DNA of 64,000 nucleotides from Rhizobacter sp. SG703 (GTDB taxonomy: Bacteria > Pseudomonadota > Gammaproteobacteria > Burkholderiales > Burkholderiaceae_C), in the NCBI RefSeq assembly GCF_012275445.1, contig NZ_JAAZQK010000002.1, forward strand, positions 372,001-436,000, in the 5' to 3' direction. Each line of letters starts with the position of its first letter. Position 1 is the stretch's first letter. Below, one piece after another: positions 27,414-36,245 of this stretch. A program made the position numbers and the translations under genes. The notes below the pieces were generated by a model. That model was not told the DNA's origin. It did no database searches and saw only the letters and a program-made list of their open reading frames with translations.

Positions 27414-28656
27414 ATCGCCGGCCCCCGCGGCGACGGTCGCCCCGGCCCCGCGCGTGCTGCTGCTCGCGCCCTTCCTCTACGGCGAAGCCTCCGCCAACGG
27501 CGGCGCGGCGCTGTGCTGGGCCCAGCTGAAGGAGCTGGCCGGCGTCGCGACGGTCGCCTTCCTCGGCTTCCGCGGGGCCGAGCCCGACGACAGCGACCGC
27601 CGCGCGCTTGCGAGCCTGCAGGCGCATTGCGCGCAGGTCGACAGCGTGCCGCTGCAGATCGCGCGCAGCGCGGTGCTGCGCGCGCGCCTCGGCTCGTTCG
27701 CGTTCGGCGAGCCGGAGCTCGCCCGGCTGTGCCGCACGCCGGCGATGGACACCGCGCTGCGCGCGATGCTGCAGCGCTTCCGCCCGGACATCGTGTGGAT
27801 CCAGTTCCCGCAGATGGCGCAGTACGTCGCGCTGTGCGACGGCATCCCCTGCGTGATGGACGTGCAGGACGCCTACAGCCTGTCGGGCTTCCGCCAGGCG
27901 CAGCGCGCGCCCGGCCCGCGCAACTGGCTGAACTGGGTCGCGTGGGCGCGCTACGAGGCGCGCCACTACCCGCGCTTCGCGGCGGCGCTGACCTTGTCCG
28001 AGCAGGACGCGCAGGTGCTGCAGGCGCTGAACCCGGCCACCCGCGCGCTGTCGATGGGCCTGCCGCTGGCCGACGACCAGGTGCTGCAGCGCGCGCACGG
28101 CGCGGCGGTGGCCGGCCGGGTCGGCTTCGCCGGCAGCTTCGGCCACCAGCCGAACCTCGAAGGCATGGCCTGGTTCCTGCGCGACATCTGGCCGCGCGTG
28201 CGCGAGCGCATGCCGCAGGCGCGCTTCGTCGTCGCCGGCCGCAACCCGCCGGCGGCACTCGTCGCGCAGGCCGACGGCGGCAGCGGCATCGAGTTCAGCG
28301 GCTTCGTGCCGGACATCCATGCGTTCTACGCCAGCAACGCCGTCACCGTGGTGCCGCTGGTCAGCGGCGGCGGCGTGAAGATCAAGACGGTCGAGGCGAT
28401 GCTCGCCGGCTCGGCGGTGGTGTCGACGCGCATCGGCGTCGAAGGCACCGGCGCGCTCGACGGCTGCCATGCGATGGTGGCCGACGAGGCGCAGGCCTTC
28501 GCCGACCACATCGTGCGGGTGCTGTCGGACGATGCGCTGCGCGCCCGCCTGTCGGAAGCGGCCCGCCAGCATGCCGGCGTCGCGTTCTCGGCCCGTTCGT
28601 GGCGCGAGCGGGTGATGGCGACGGTGAAGGCTTCGCTGACCGAGGCCACGACATGA
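27400..28656 (+). CDS. Family 4 (GT-B) glycosyltransferase
   Basis: The 418-residue protein has a GT-B fold. The N-terminal half is APRVLLLAPFLYGEASANGGA to about residue 210. The C-terminal GT4 half contains GRVGFAGSFGHQPNLEGMAWFL, FVVAGRNPP and VVPLVSGGGVKIKTVEAMLAGSAVVSTRIGVEGTG, the nucleotide-sugar site (the usual E is in VEAM). The start ATG at 27400 lies inside the wzy gene. The sugar donor is unknown. Its stop overlaps the next ATG. Confidence 0.86.
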   Translation: MNLPESPAPAATVAPAPRVLLLAPFLYGEASANGGAALCWAQLKELAGVATVAFLGFRGAEPDDSDRRALASLQAHCAQVDSVPLQIARSAVLRARLGSFAFGEPELARLCRTPAMDTALRAMLQRFRPDIVWIQFPQMAQYVALCDGIPCVMDVQDAYSLSGFRQAQRAPGPRNWLNWVAWARYEARHYPRFAAALTLSEQDAQVLQALNPATRALSMGLPLADDQVLQRAHGAAVAGRVGFAGSFGHQPNLEGMAWFLRDIWPRVRERMPQARFVVAGRNPPAALVAQADGGSGIEFSGFVPDIHAFYASNAVTVVPLVSGGGVKIKTVEAMLAGSAVVSTRIGVEGTGALDGCHAMVADEAQAFADHIVRVLSDDALRARLSEAARQHAGVAFSARSWRERVMATVKASLTEATT

Positions 28657-31397
28657 GCAATATTCCGATGGACAGCCAGCACAAGATGTCGGCCGCGCGC
28701 GGCACGATGTGGGCCTACGTGCAGAACTGGGCGGCGCGCGGCATCACCTTCGTCGTGTTCTTCGCGCTCGCCCGGCTGCTCGGTCCGACCGAATTCGGCG
28801 CCTTCGCGGTCGCGATGGTGTTCCTGACGCTCGGCGAGATCTTCGTCGAGCAGCTGTTCGGCCATGCGCTGGTGCAGCGCGCGACGCTGAGCCCCGAGCA
28901 CATCAACGCCGCGTTCTGGACCACGATGGGCTGCGGCCTGCTGCTCGCGCTGCTGGCGCTGACCTGCGCGCCGCTGTTCGCGCGCGCCTTCGACAGCGAC
29001 GGCATCCAGCCGGTGATCATGGCGCTGTCGCCGGTGTTCCTGCTGATGGCGCTGTCGGCGGTGCCGGCCGGGCTGCTGCGCCGCTCGCTCGACTACCGCA
29101 CGCTCGCGCGCCGCACCGCCACCGCCAACCTGCTGAGCGGCGCGGTCGCGATCGTCGCGGCGCTGATGGGGCTGGGCGTCTGGTCCTTCGTGCTGCAGCA
29201 GCTGTGCTTCCACGTCACCGGCACCGTGATCCTGTGGCGCCACGAGACCTGGCGGCCGCGCCGGGCCTTCGACCGCCGCGCGCTGCGCGACCTGTCGGGT
29301 TTCTCGGCGCGCATCACCTTCGTCAAGCTGCTCGACCTGGCCGAGACCCGCGTGATCGAGCTGGTCGTCGGCCGCCAGATGGGCCTGGCTCTGCTCGGCA
29401 ACTACGCGCTCGCCGCGCGTGCGCAACTGGCCGCGACGCAGTTGCTCGCCGCACCGCTGTGGGATGCGTCGATCTCGGTGTTCGCCCGCGCGCAGGTGAA
29501 CCGCGAGGCGCTGCTCGACGCGATCGCCACGCGCTCGCTGATGGCCGCCACGTTCATCGTGCCGGCCTTCCTGCTGGCCGCCGGCTCGGGCGCGGTGCTG
29601 GTGCCGGCGGTGTTCGGCGGCCAGTGGCACGACGCGGTCGCGCCGTTCCAGATCCTGTGCCTGTTGGGTGCATTGCGCACCATCGCCTTGCTGTATTCGT
29701 CGGCGGTGCAGGCAACCGGTGCAGCCGGCGCGATGGTGCAGGTCGGCATCGTGCGCTGCGCCTGCAGTTTCCTGGTATTGCCCTTGCTGTTGCCCTTCGG
29801 TCCCGCGGGCGTTGCCGCCAGCCTGTTGTTCGGCCAGATGGCGGCGGTGCCCATCATCTTCCGCGTCATCCGTCTCTCCCTGGAGATCCAAGCCATGCCC
29901 ATCCTCCGTCAGATCGCCAAGCCGGTGCTGGCTGCCGTCCTCGCCGCCGCCGTCGGCTTCGCCGTCGCGAACTTCGCGCAGACCCGCGTCAATGCCGTGG
30001 TCGGATCGGCATTGAGCCTGGGCATCAGCGCGGCGCTGTATGCGCTGCTGATCGTCGCGCTGATGCCGCGCGTGCTGCTGCGACATGTGTCGCGGCTGCC
30101 CGGCGCGGTGGGTGGCGCCGGCGTGCGGCTGCTCGAAGGCGTGGTGCGGCTCAACGACGGCATGCTGGTGCGCGCCTACCGCCTGCTGATGTCGCTCGCG
30201 CGGCCGTTCGCGGCGCAGCCGGCCAAGCCCGGCGAGGTGGTGATCGTGATCGCCGATGCGTACTCGATGATCGGCTCGGTCGGCGACCAGGCGCTGGTCG
30301 GCGGGCTGACCGCGCTGCTGAAGCAGGCCGGCATCAAGTCGGCCCGCGTGCTGTGCCGTCCCGGCGTCGAGATGCCGGTCGGCGGCGACGTCGCCTTCAG
30401 CGCGATGCCGCTGTGGGGCCGGCTCGGGCAGGCCGGCGCGGTCGCCAACGAACTCGCGAAGGCGCGTGCGCTGATCGTGATCGGTGCCGACGTGCTCGAC
30501 GGCTTCTACTCGCGCTTCGAATCGAAGCTGCGGCTCGAGGTGGCCGGCTTCGCGGCGCGCCGCGGCGTGCCGGCGATGGTGTGCAGCTTCAGCTTCAACG
30601 ACCGGCCCGATCCGGCGATGGCCGGCGCGTTCCGCCAGCTGCCGCCGGGCGTCACGCTGCTGTGCCGCGACGCGGTGTCGCGCGAGCGGGTCGCGCAACT
30701 GGTCGGCGAGCGGGTGAAGCTGACGGCCGACCTCGGCTTCCTGCTGGAGCCGTCGCCGGCGAGCGAACTCGAGCGCAGCGTGGCCACGTGGCTGAAGGAA
30801 GGTCCGCAAGACGGATCGCAACCACGGGGCCCGGTGATCGCGTGGAACCTGTCGCCGCATTCGCTGAAGCTGCTGTCGGCCGCGCAGCGCGACCAGGCGG
30901 TGTCGGCGTCGGCCACCGCGATCGCGCGCCTCGTGAAAGAGCGCGATGCGCGCGTCGTGCTGGTGCCGCACGATTTCCGCCCGCATGCGAGCGACCCCGA
31001 GATGCTGGCCGACGTGTTCTCGCGCCTGCCGGCCGACGTGCAGCCGCGCGTGCTGCTCGCGCAGGGCCCGTACACCGCGGCCGACGTGAAGCAGTGCTGC
31101 CAGCATTTCGACCTGGTGCTGACCGGCCGCATGCACCTGATGATCGCGACGCTCGGCCGCGACATCCCGGTGGTGGCCGTCGAGTACCAGGGCAAGTTCG
31201 CCGGCGCGCTGCGCCATTTCGGGCTCGGCGCCGAATCGCTGCTGAGCCCGCTCGAGGTCTGCGATCCCGACAGCCTGGTCTCCTGCGTCTGCGCACGCCT
31301 CGATGCGCTGGCCGAGACCCGCGCGCAGATCCGCTCCCGCCGCCCGGCGGTCGAGCAACTCGCGTCGGCGGCACTCGCCGCCCAACTGGGAGCATGA
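28653..31397 (+). CDS. Wzx-type flippase fused to a polysaccharide pyruvyltransferase
   Basis: One uninterrupted 914-residue frame joins two proteins. Residues 1 to about 480 are a PST/MOP-family flippase: KMSAARGTMWAYVQNW, ARLLGPTEFGAFAVAMVF and about twelve to fourteen helices. A short amphipathic linker (about 485-525) follows. Residues 527-914 are a pyruvyltransferase of the CsaB/WcaK family, opening GEVVIVIADAYSMIGSVGDQALVGGL and carrying TGRMHLMIATLGRDIPVVAVEYQGK near residue 825. The flippase moves the lipid-linked repeat unit across the membrane, and the second domain should attach pyruvate ketals to it. Fusion would let modification on the cytoplasmic side be tied to export. These activities are normally on separate genes. 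Confidence 0.87.
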   Translation: MSNIPMDSQHKMSAARGTMWAYVQNWAARGITFVVFFALARLLGPTEFGAFAVAMVFLTLGEIFVEQLFGHALVQRATLSPEHINAAFWTTMGCGLLLALLALTCAPLFARAFDSDGIQPVIMALSPVFLLMALSAVPAGLLRRSLDYRTLARRTATANLLSGAVAIVAALMGLGVWSFVLQQLCFHVTGTVILWRHETWRPRRAFDRRALRDLSGFSARITFVKLLDLAETRVIELVVGRQMGLALLGNYALAARAQLAATQLLAAPLWDASISVFARAQVNREALLDAIATRSLMAATFIVPAFLLAAGSGAVLVPAVFGGQWHDAVAPFQILCLLGALRTIALLYSSAVQATGAAGAMVQVGIVRCACSFLVLPLLLPFGPAGVAASLLFGQMAAVPIIFRVIRLSLEIQAMPILRQIAKPVLAAVLAAAVGFAVANFAQTRVNAVVGSALSLGISAALYALLIVALMPRVLLRHVSRLPGAVGGAGVRLLEGVVRLNDGMLVRAYRLLMSLARPFAAQPAKPGEVVIVIADAYSMIGSVGDQALVGGLTALLKQAGIKSARVLCRPGVEMPVGGDVAFSAMPLWGRLGQAGAVANELAKARALIVIGADVLDGFYSRFESKLRLEVAGFAARRGVPAMVCSFSFNDRPDPAMAGAFRQLPPGVTLLCRDAVSRERVAQLVGERVKLTADLGFLLEPSPASELERSVATWLKEGPQDGSQPRGPVIAWNLSPHSLKLLSAAQRDQAVSASATAIARLVKERDARVVLVPHDFRPHASDPEMLADVFSRLPADVQPRVLLAQGPYTAADVKQCCQHFDLVLTGRMHLMIATLGRDIPVVAVEYQGKFAGALRHFGLGAESLLSPLEVCDPDSLVSCVCARLDALAETRAQIRSRRPAVEQLASAALAAQLGA

Positions 31398-31400
31398 ACC

Positions 31401-32495
31401 ATGAACCTGGCCCTCCGCAGCATCCTTCTCCGCATCGCCGTCGCACTGGCCTGCGTCGTCGCACCGTGGGCGGCCGTCGCGGCCAGCACGCCCTACCAGC
31501 TGGGGATCTACTACTACCCCGGCTGGTCGCCCGGCGTGAAGGGCCCGACCGAACCTGACACCTGGTCGTCGATCAAGCCGTACGCGAAGGACCGCGAGCC
31601 GATGCTCGGCTGGTACCGCGACGACAAGGCCGTCACGCTGGACCGCCAGCTCGGCTGGATGTCCGACGCCGGCATCTCGTTCGTGATCTTCGACTGGTAC
31701 TGGGAGAACGCGAAGCCGGCCACCCAGACCGCGGTGCTCGCCTACCTGGCCGCGGCGCAGCGCACGAAGGTGAAGTACTCGCTGATGTGGGCCAACCACA
31801 CGGCCGAGCCGAAGACGCTGGGCGAATGGGATGCGCTGGTCGATTTCTGGCTAGCCAACCACTTCAAGCGGCCGGAGTACCTGCGCATCGACAACAAGCC
31901 GGTGATGTTCGTGTTCTCGCCCGACGTGCTGCGCAGCCAGGCGACCGCGATGGGCACGACGACCGCGGCGATGCTGACCCGCGCGCGCGCCCGCGCCAGC
32001 GCCGCCGGCGTGCCGGGCATCTACTTCGTGCTCGGCGTGGTGGCCTCGCAGTTCTGGGTACGGGACTTCGCGTTCAACAGCGGCTTCGACGCGCTGTCGG
32101 CGTACAACTACCACTTCGGCATCGCCGGCGAGGACTCGACGCGCACGCCGTACTCGAAGAGCTACGACGAGCTCGACCAGTACTACCGCATGCAGTGGAA
32201 CTGGATCGTCAAGTACAGCAAGCTGCCGTACTTCGTGCCGATGACGGCCGGCTGGGACCGCACGCCGTGGGGCGGCAGCTCGCAGCCGGGGCACGACAAC
32301 TCGGTGTCGACGCCGGCCACCTTCGAGGCCCACCTGCGCGCCGGCAAGGCGCTGATGGACGCCAACCCCGACAAGACCAAGCGCATCGGCGTGCTGTGCT
32401 GCTGGAACGAATACGGCGAAGGCTCGATCATCGAGCCGACGAAGAAATTCGGCATGCAGTACCTGGAGAGGATTCAGGATGTCTTCGTCCCCTGA
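31401..32495 (+). CDS. Exported WbsX/GH99-like glycoside hydrolase-type protein
   Basis: The 364-residue protein has a signal peptide (residues 1-27, VALACVVAPWAAVAAS). A (beta/alpha)8-type domain follows, starting YQLGIYYYPGWSPG and containing FVIFDWYWEN, YSLMWANH and, near the end, CCWNEYGEGSIIEPT. The WNExxEGSxxEP phrase is the hallmark of WbsX-like and GH99-like proteins, which act as endo-glycosidases or are annotated as glycosyltransferases. Export to the periplasm argues for a hydrolase that trims or releases the EPS. It overlaps the next gene by 17 bases. Confidence 0.8.
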   Translation: MNLALRSILLRIAVALACVVAPWAAVAASTPYQLGIYYYPGWSPGVKGPTEPDTWSSIKPYAKDREPMLGWYRDDKAVTLDRQLGWMSDAGISFVIFDWYWENAKPATQTAVLAYLAAAQRTKVKYSLMWANHTAEPKTLGEWDALVDFWLANHFKRPEYLRIDNKPVMFVFSPDVLRSQATAMGTTTAAMLTRARARASAAGVPGIYFVLGVVASQFWVRDFAFNSGFDALSAYNYHFGIAGEDSTRTPYSKSYDELDQYYRMQWNWIVKYSKLPYFVPMTAGWDRTPWGGSSQPGHDNSVSTPATFEAHLRAGKALMDANPDKTKRIGVLCCWNEYGEGSIIEPTKKFGMQYLERIQDVFVP

Positions 32496-33651
32496 GGCCG
32501 CTCGCACCGAGCTGCGCGTGACGGTGCTGCTGCCGCGGCACCTGGACGTGGCCGCCTGGGCGCAGCGCCATGCGCGCGGCGAGGTGCCCGACGCGACGCC
32601 GTATGGCTACCACCATGCGCTGCAGCAGGGCTGCCGGCTGAGCTTCTCGCGCGCGACGCCGCCGTGGCCGGGTGCGCTCGGCCTGATCGACCGCGTGCTG
32701 CGCAAAGTGCTCGGCTTCGAGCTGCGGCACGTGTGGGCAAACCGCGCGCTGCTGCACCCCGAACGCGCCGACGTGATCTGGACCCACACCGAGTACGAGC
32801 ACCTGGGGGTCGGGCTGCTGCGCCGCGTGGGCATCGCGACCGCGCCGATCGTCGCGCAGTCGATCTGGCTGGTCGATGAATGGCGCCGCTGGTCGGGCCT
32901 GCGCCGCGGCCTGGTGCGCTGGCTGATGCGCGATGCCGAGGCCGCCACCTTCCATTCGCCGCTGAACATGGTTCGCGCCCGCGAGCTCGACCTGGGCGAG
33001 CGGCAGGTGATCGTCGACTTCGGCATCTCGCTGGACAGCTACCCGATCGCGACCGAACGACCGCAGGCGGTGCTCGACGGCACGCGGCCGCTGCACGTGC
33101 TGGCGCTCGGCAACGACCGCCACCGCGACTGGGAGACACTCGCGCAGGCACTCGGCGGCCGGCCCGGCGTCGAGCTGCGGGTCGGCTCCAGCCACTTCCC
33201 GACGCGGCTCGCGCAGTCCAACATCGATGCGCATCCGATGACGCAGGCCGAGGTGGTCGCGAACTACGGCTGGGCCGATTGCGTCGTGGTGCCGCTGCAC
33301 GAGAACCTGCATGCCTCCGGGCTGACCGCGGTGCTCGAAGCGACCGCGCGCGGCGTGCCGGTGGTGGCGACCCGCGCCGGCGGCCTCGACCACTACTTCG
33401 ACGACGACGGCATCGCGTTCTGCAAGCCGCACGACGCGGCCGACCTGTGGCGCGCGGTCGACGCGCTTGCGACGCAGCCGGGCCGGCGCGCGGCGCAGGT
33501 CGCGAATGCGCAGCAGCGCCTGCTGGCGCGCCGCTTCAGTTCCGAAGGCTTCGCGACGCGCCACGTCGAGCTGAGCCGCCGTCTCGTCGGTGCAGGCCCC
33601 GAGCCGGCACCGGTCACCGCCACGCCTTCTTCGCTGCACTCGCCCCGATGA
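32479..33651 (+). CDS. Family 4 (GT-B) glycosyltransferase
   Basis: The 390-residue enzyme has a divergent N-terminal half (LRVTVLLPRHLDVAAWAQRH) and a clear C-terminal donor domain. That domain contains LHVLALGNDRHRDWETL, VVVPLHENLHASGLTAVLEATARGVPVVATRAGGLDHYF, the GLTAxLEA element being the usual donor-binding motif. It has no signal peptide or membrane helix. Acceptor and sugar are not predictable. Its stop overlaps the ATG of the next glycosyltransferase. Confidence 0.84.
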   Translation: MSSSPEAARTELRVTVLLPRHLDVAAWAQRHARGEVPDATPYGYHHALQQGCRLSFSRATPPWPGALGLIDRVLRKVLGFELRHVWANRALLHPERADVIWTHTEYEHLGVGLLRRVGIATAPIVAQSIWLVDEWRRWSGLRRGLVRWLMRDAEAATFHSPLNMVRARELDLGERQVIVDFGISLDSYPIATERPQAVLDGTRPLHVLALGNDRHRDWETLAQALGGRPGVELRVGSSHFPTRLAQSNIDAHPMTQAEVVANYGWADCVVVPLHENLHASGLTAVLEATARGVPVVATRAGGLDHYFDDDGIAFCKPHDAADLWRAVDALATQPGRRAAQVANAQQRLLARRFSSEGFATRHVELSRRLVGAGPEPAPVTATPSSLHSPR

Positions 33652-34844
33652 CCCACCCATCCGTTCGCCGCCCGCGCCTCGGCGTGGACTTCCACACCTG
33701 GGACGGCATCTTCCAGGGCTCGCGCAGCCACATCCTCGGGCTGTACCGCGAGGCGATCCGGCTCGCGCCGGAGATCGACTTCGTGTTCCTGCTCGACGGC
33801 ATCGACAGCCTGCGCGATGCGCATCCCGAGTTCCGTGCACCGAACGTCGAACTGGTGCGCATGACGCACCAGCGCGCGCCGGTCCGTCTCGGCCTGCAGC
33901 TGCCGTGGCTGCAGTGGAAGCACCGCATCGACCTGCTGCACATGCAGTACCGGCTGCCGTTCGTGCGCACCGGCGCCTGCGCCTGCACCATCCACGATCT
34001 GCTGTTCGAGACCCACCCGCAGTTCTTCCCGCGCAGCTTCGTGCTGCAGTCGAAGCTGACCTTCCGCCATGCGGCGCGGCGCGCGAAGCTGCTGTTCGCG
34101 GTGAGCCAGTTCTCGAAGGGCGAGATCGCGCGGCTGTACGGCGTGCCGGCCGAGCACATCGCGATCACTTACAACGGCGTCGATCCGCAGCGCTTCCGGC
34201 CCGGCCCCGATGGCGCCGACGCGGTGCGCGAGCTCGGCCTGGAACCCGGCGGCTACCTGCTGACGGTGGGCCGGCTGGAGCCGCGCAAGAACCACGAGAC
34301 GCTGATCCATGCCTATGCCGAGCTCGGCGCCGACGCGCCGCCGCTGGTGATCGTCGGCCAGCGCGACTTCAGCTACGACCAGATCGACCGCGCGGTGGCG
34401 GCGCACGGGCTGCAGCAGCGCGTGCGCTTTTTGCAGAAGGTGGGCGACCAGGCGTTGCCGGCGGTGATGCGGCATGCGCTCGCGTTCGCGTACCCTGCCT
34501 TCGCCGAAGGCTTCGGGATGCCGGTGGCCGAGGCGATGGCCAGCGGCGTGCCGGTGATCACGTCGAACACCACCTCGCTGCCCGAGGTGGGCGGTGCGGC
34601 GGCGCTGTACGCCGACCCGAACTCCAGCGCCGAGCTGGCCGCCGCGCTGCGGCAGGTGCTGGGCGATGCGGCCTTGCGCGAGCGCATGCGGGCGCAGGGC
34701 CTGGCGCAGGTGCGCAAGTTCGACTGGCAGCAGTCGGCGCAGGTGCTGGTGCACGGCGTGCGTCGCTTCTTCGAGCCGACCCGGCCCGCAAACGCGGCGC
34801 CGAGCCCGGCCGCCTGCAACTCCTCTTCCGGACCCGACCGATGA
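33648..34844 (+). CDS. Family 4 (GT-B) glycosyltransferase, mannosyltransferase-like
   Basis: The 398-residue protein has the N-terminal acceptor half (GVDFHTWDGIFQGSRSHILGL; ACTIHDLLFETHPQFFPRSF). The classic GT4 donor half contains LLTVGRLEPRKNHETLI, FLQKVGDQALPAVMRHALAFAYPAFAEGFGMPVAEAMASGVPVI, with the EGFGMPVAEAM (E-x7-E) motif. Close relatives with this wording are usually mannosyl- or rhamnosyltransferases. The Ala/Pro/Ser-rich last 20 residues look unstructured. It is coupled by ATGA overlaps on both sides. Confidence 0.87.
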   Translation: MTHPSVRRPRLGVDFHTWDGIFQGSRSHILGLYREAIRLAPEIDFVFLLDGIDSLRDAHPEFRAPNVELVRMTHQRAPVRLGLQLPWLQWKHRIDLLHMQYRLPFVRTGACACTIHDLLFETHPQFFPRSFVLQSKLTFRHAARRAKLLFAVSQFSKGEIARLYGVPAEHIAITYNGVDPQRFRPGPDGADAVRELGLEPGGYLLTVGRLEPRKNHETLIHAYAELGADAPPLVIVGQRDFSYDQIDRAVAAHGLQQRVRFLQKVGDQALPAVMRHALAFAYPAFAEGFGMPVAEAMASGVPVITSNTTSLPEVGGAAALYADPNSSAELAAALRQVLGDAALRERMRAQGLAQVRKFDWQQSAQVLVHGVRRFFEPTRPANAAPSPAACNSSSGPDR

Positions 34845-35986
34845 CCCCCCAGACCCTTCGCATCCTCGGCACGCGCGGCGTGCCGGCCGCGCATGGCGGC
34901 TTCGAGACCTTTGCCGAGCACCTGGCGCTGTACCTGGTGGAGCGCGGCTGGCGGGTGATCGTGTACTGCCAGGAGGACGGCAGCGGCCCGGTGTTCGAGG
35001 ACACCTGGCGCGGCGTCGAGCGGGTGCGCATGCCGGTGGACGCGCCCGGGCCGAAGGGCACGATCCTGTTCGACTGGCAGGCCACGCGCCATGCCGCGAA
35101 GCACCGCGACCTGTGCCTGACGCTCGGCTACAACACCGCGGTGTTCTGCGCGCTGCTGCGCCTGAAGGGCGTGCCGAACCTGATCAACATGGACGGCATC
35201 GAGTGGTCGCGCGCCAAGTGGGGCGGGGTCGCGAAGACCTGGTTCTGGATGAACGACTGGGCCGGCTGCTGGCTCGGCAACCACCTGGTGGCCGACCATC
35301 CGGAGATCAAGCAGCACCTGAGCTCGCGCGTGAACCCGGACAAGGTGACGACGATCGCCTACGGGGCCGACCCGCTGCACGACATGCCGACCGCGCCGGT
35401 GCACGGCCTGGGCCTGGAGCCCGGCCGCTACCTGACGCTGGTGGCCCGGCCCGAGCCGGAGAACTCGATCCTCGAGGTGGTGCAGGGCTTCTCGCGTGAA
35501 CCGCGCGGCGTGACGCTGACGGTGCTCGGCAACTACTCGGCGGACAACGCGTACCACCGCGCGGTGAAGGCATCGGCGAGCGCCGAGGTGAAGTTCGTCG
35601 GTGCGATCTACGACAAGCCGACGGTGCAATCGCTGCGCTTCCACAGCATGGCGTACGTGCACGGCCACCAGGTGGGCGGCACCAACCCGTCGCTGGTGGA
35701 AGCGCTCGGCGCCGGCAACGCGGTGATCGCGCACGACAACCGCTTCAACCGCTGGGTGGCGGGGCCGCAGGCCGGCTACTTCAGCGGCGCGGACGGCTTC
35801 GCGGCGACGCTGGAGGCGGTGCTGAAAGATCCGGTGCGACTGGCTGCGATGCAGCAGGCGAGCCGCAGCCGCTTCGAGGAGTGCTTCACCTGGAACCACA
35901 TCCTGGCGCAGTACGAGCAATTGCTGCTGCAGTGGTTGCCGGCGGTTCGCGATGCGGGTGCGCGGGAACAGAAGCGTGCGTCCTGA
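34841..35986 (+). CDS. DUF1972-type GT4 glycosyltransferase (rhamnosyltransferase-like)
   Basis: The 381-residue protein opens with RILGTRGVPAAHGGFETFAEHLA, the signature of DUF1972 glycosyltransferases such as the Cps2T/WchF beta-1,4-rhamnosyltransferases. It continues with LINMDGIEWSRAKWGG and a donor domain with HGHQVGGTNPSLVEALGAGNAVIA. Together with rmlABCD downstream, this makes a rhamnose residue in the repeat unit likely. It is the last gene of the first EPS run; 259 bases of mostly repetitive DNA follow. Confidence 0.87.
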   Translation: MTPQTLRILGTRGVPAAHGGFETFAEHLALYLVERGWRVIVYCQEDGSGPVFEDTWRGVERVRMPVDAPGPKGTILFDWQATRHAAKHRDLCLTLGYNTAVFCALLRLKGVPNLINMDGIEWSRAKWGGVAKTWFWMNDWAGCWLGNHLVADHPEIKQHLSSRVNPDKVTTIAYGADPLHDMPTAPVHGLGLEPGRYLTLVARPEPENSILEVVQGFSREPRGVTLTVLGNYSADNAYHRAVKASASAEVKFVGAIYDKPTVQSLRFHSMAYVHGHQVGGTNPSLVEALGAGNAVIAHDNRFNRWVAGPQAGYFSGADGFAATLEAVLKDPVRLAAMQQASRSRFEECFTWNHILAQYEQLLLQWLPAVRDAGAREQKRAS

Positions 35987-35992
35987 GATGCG

Positions 35993-36030
35993 GCAAAGGC
36001 GCGGGCGGGCAGGCTGTGGCGCGCCTTTGC
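35993..36030. repeat. Compact palindrome of a dispersed repeat family
   Basis: Perfect 11-bp arms GCAAAGGCGCG (35993-36003) and CGCGCCTTTGC (36020-36030) begin eight bases after the glycosyltransferase stop. The first 33 bases are nearly identical to the outer arms of the large palindrome at 43657-43911, with two differences by eye. It may act as a 3' stem for the EPS transcript. Confidence 0.75.
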
Positions 36031-36063
36031 GTGCCGGACGGGAGCCTGCGGAGCGCGCGACCC

Positions 36064-36147
36064 ATCAAGCAACGCCCGGGGGAACCGGCTTTGCCGGGCC
36101 CCTCGGGTGGCGCCCCTTGGGGGCAGGAGCGAAGCGACTGGGGGGCC
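36064..36147 (+). repeat. Dispersed intergenic repeat, copy 1
   Basis: The stretch starting ATCAAGCAACGCCCG and containing the small stem CCGGCTTTGCCGG and a GGGGC-rich block is also found in the same orientation at 46105-46271, where it has an internal insertion. It does not code for anything convincing. Copies flanking two EPS units suggest a REP-like element common in this genome. Confidence 0.65.
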
Positions 36148-36187
36148 GTCCTCCCCATCGCCCATTCAGGGGGGTCGTCACATCCAC

Positions 36188-36203
36188 CGGCCCTGTGCTT
36201 GCT
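36188..36203 (+). promoter_or_regulatory. Candidate sigma-54 (-24/-12) promoter before the oxygenase/manC/rml run
   Basis: CGGCCCT-GTGC-TTGCT has GG (36189-36190) and GC (36201-36202) ten bases apart and a perfect TTGCT -12 box; the -24 box is weaker. Transcription would begin near 36213, about 33 bases before the oxygenase ATG. It lies just downstream of the repeat block that ends the first EPS run, so a new transcript start is expected here. Confidence 0.5.
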
Positions 36204-36245
36204 TACGATCGCTCGTCGCCTCCGGCGCATCCGAGTAGTCAAGCC

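Noticed and set aside
28326-31799. A 1157-codon open frame on the minus strand, opposite the flippase fusion
   Set aside because: Same composition artefact; it covers parts of three well-supported plus-strand genes.
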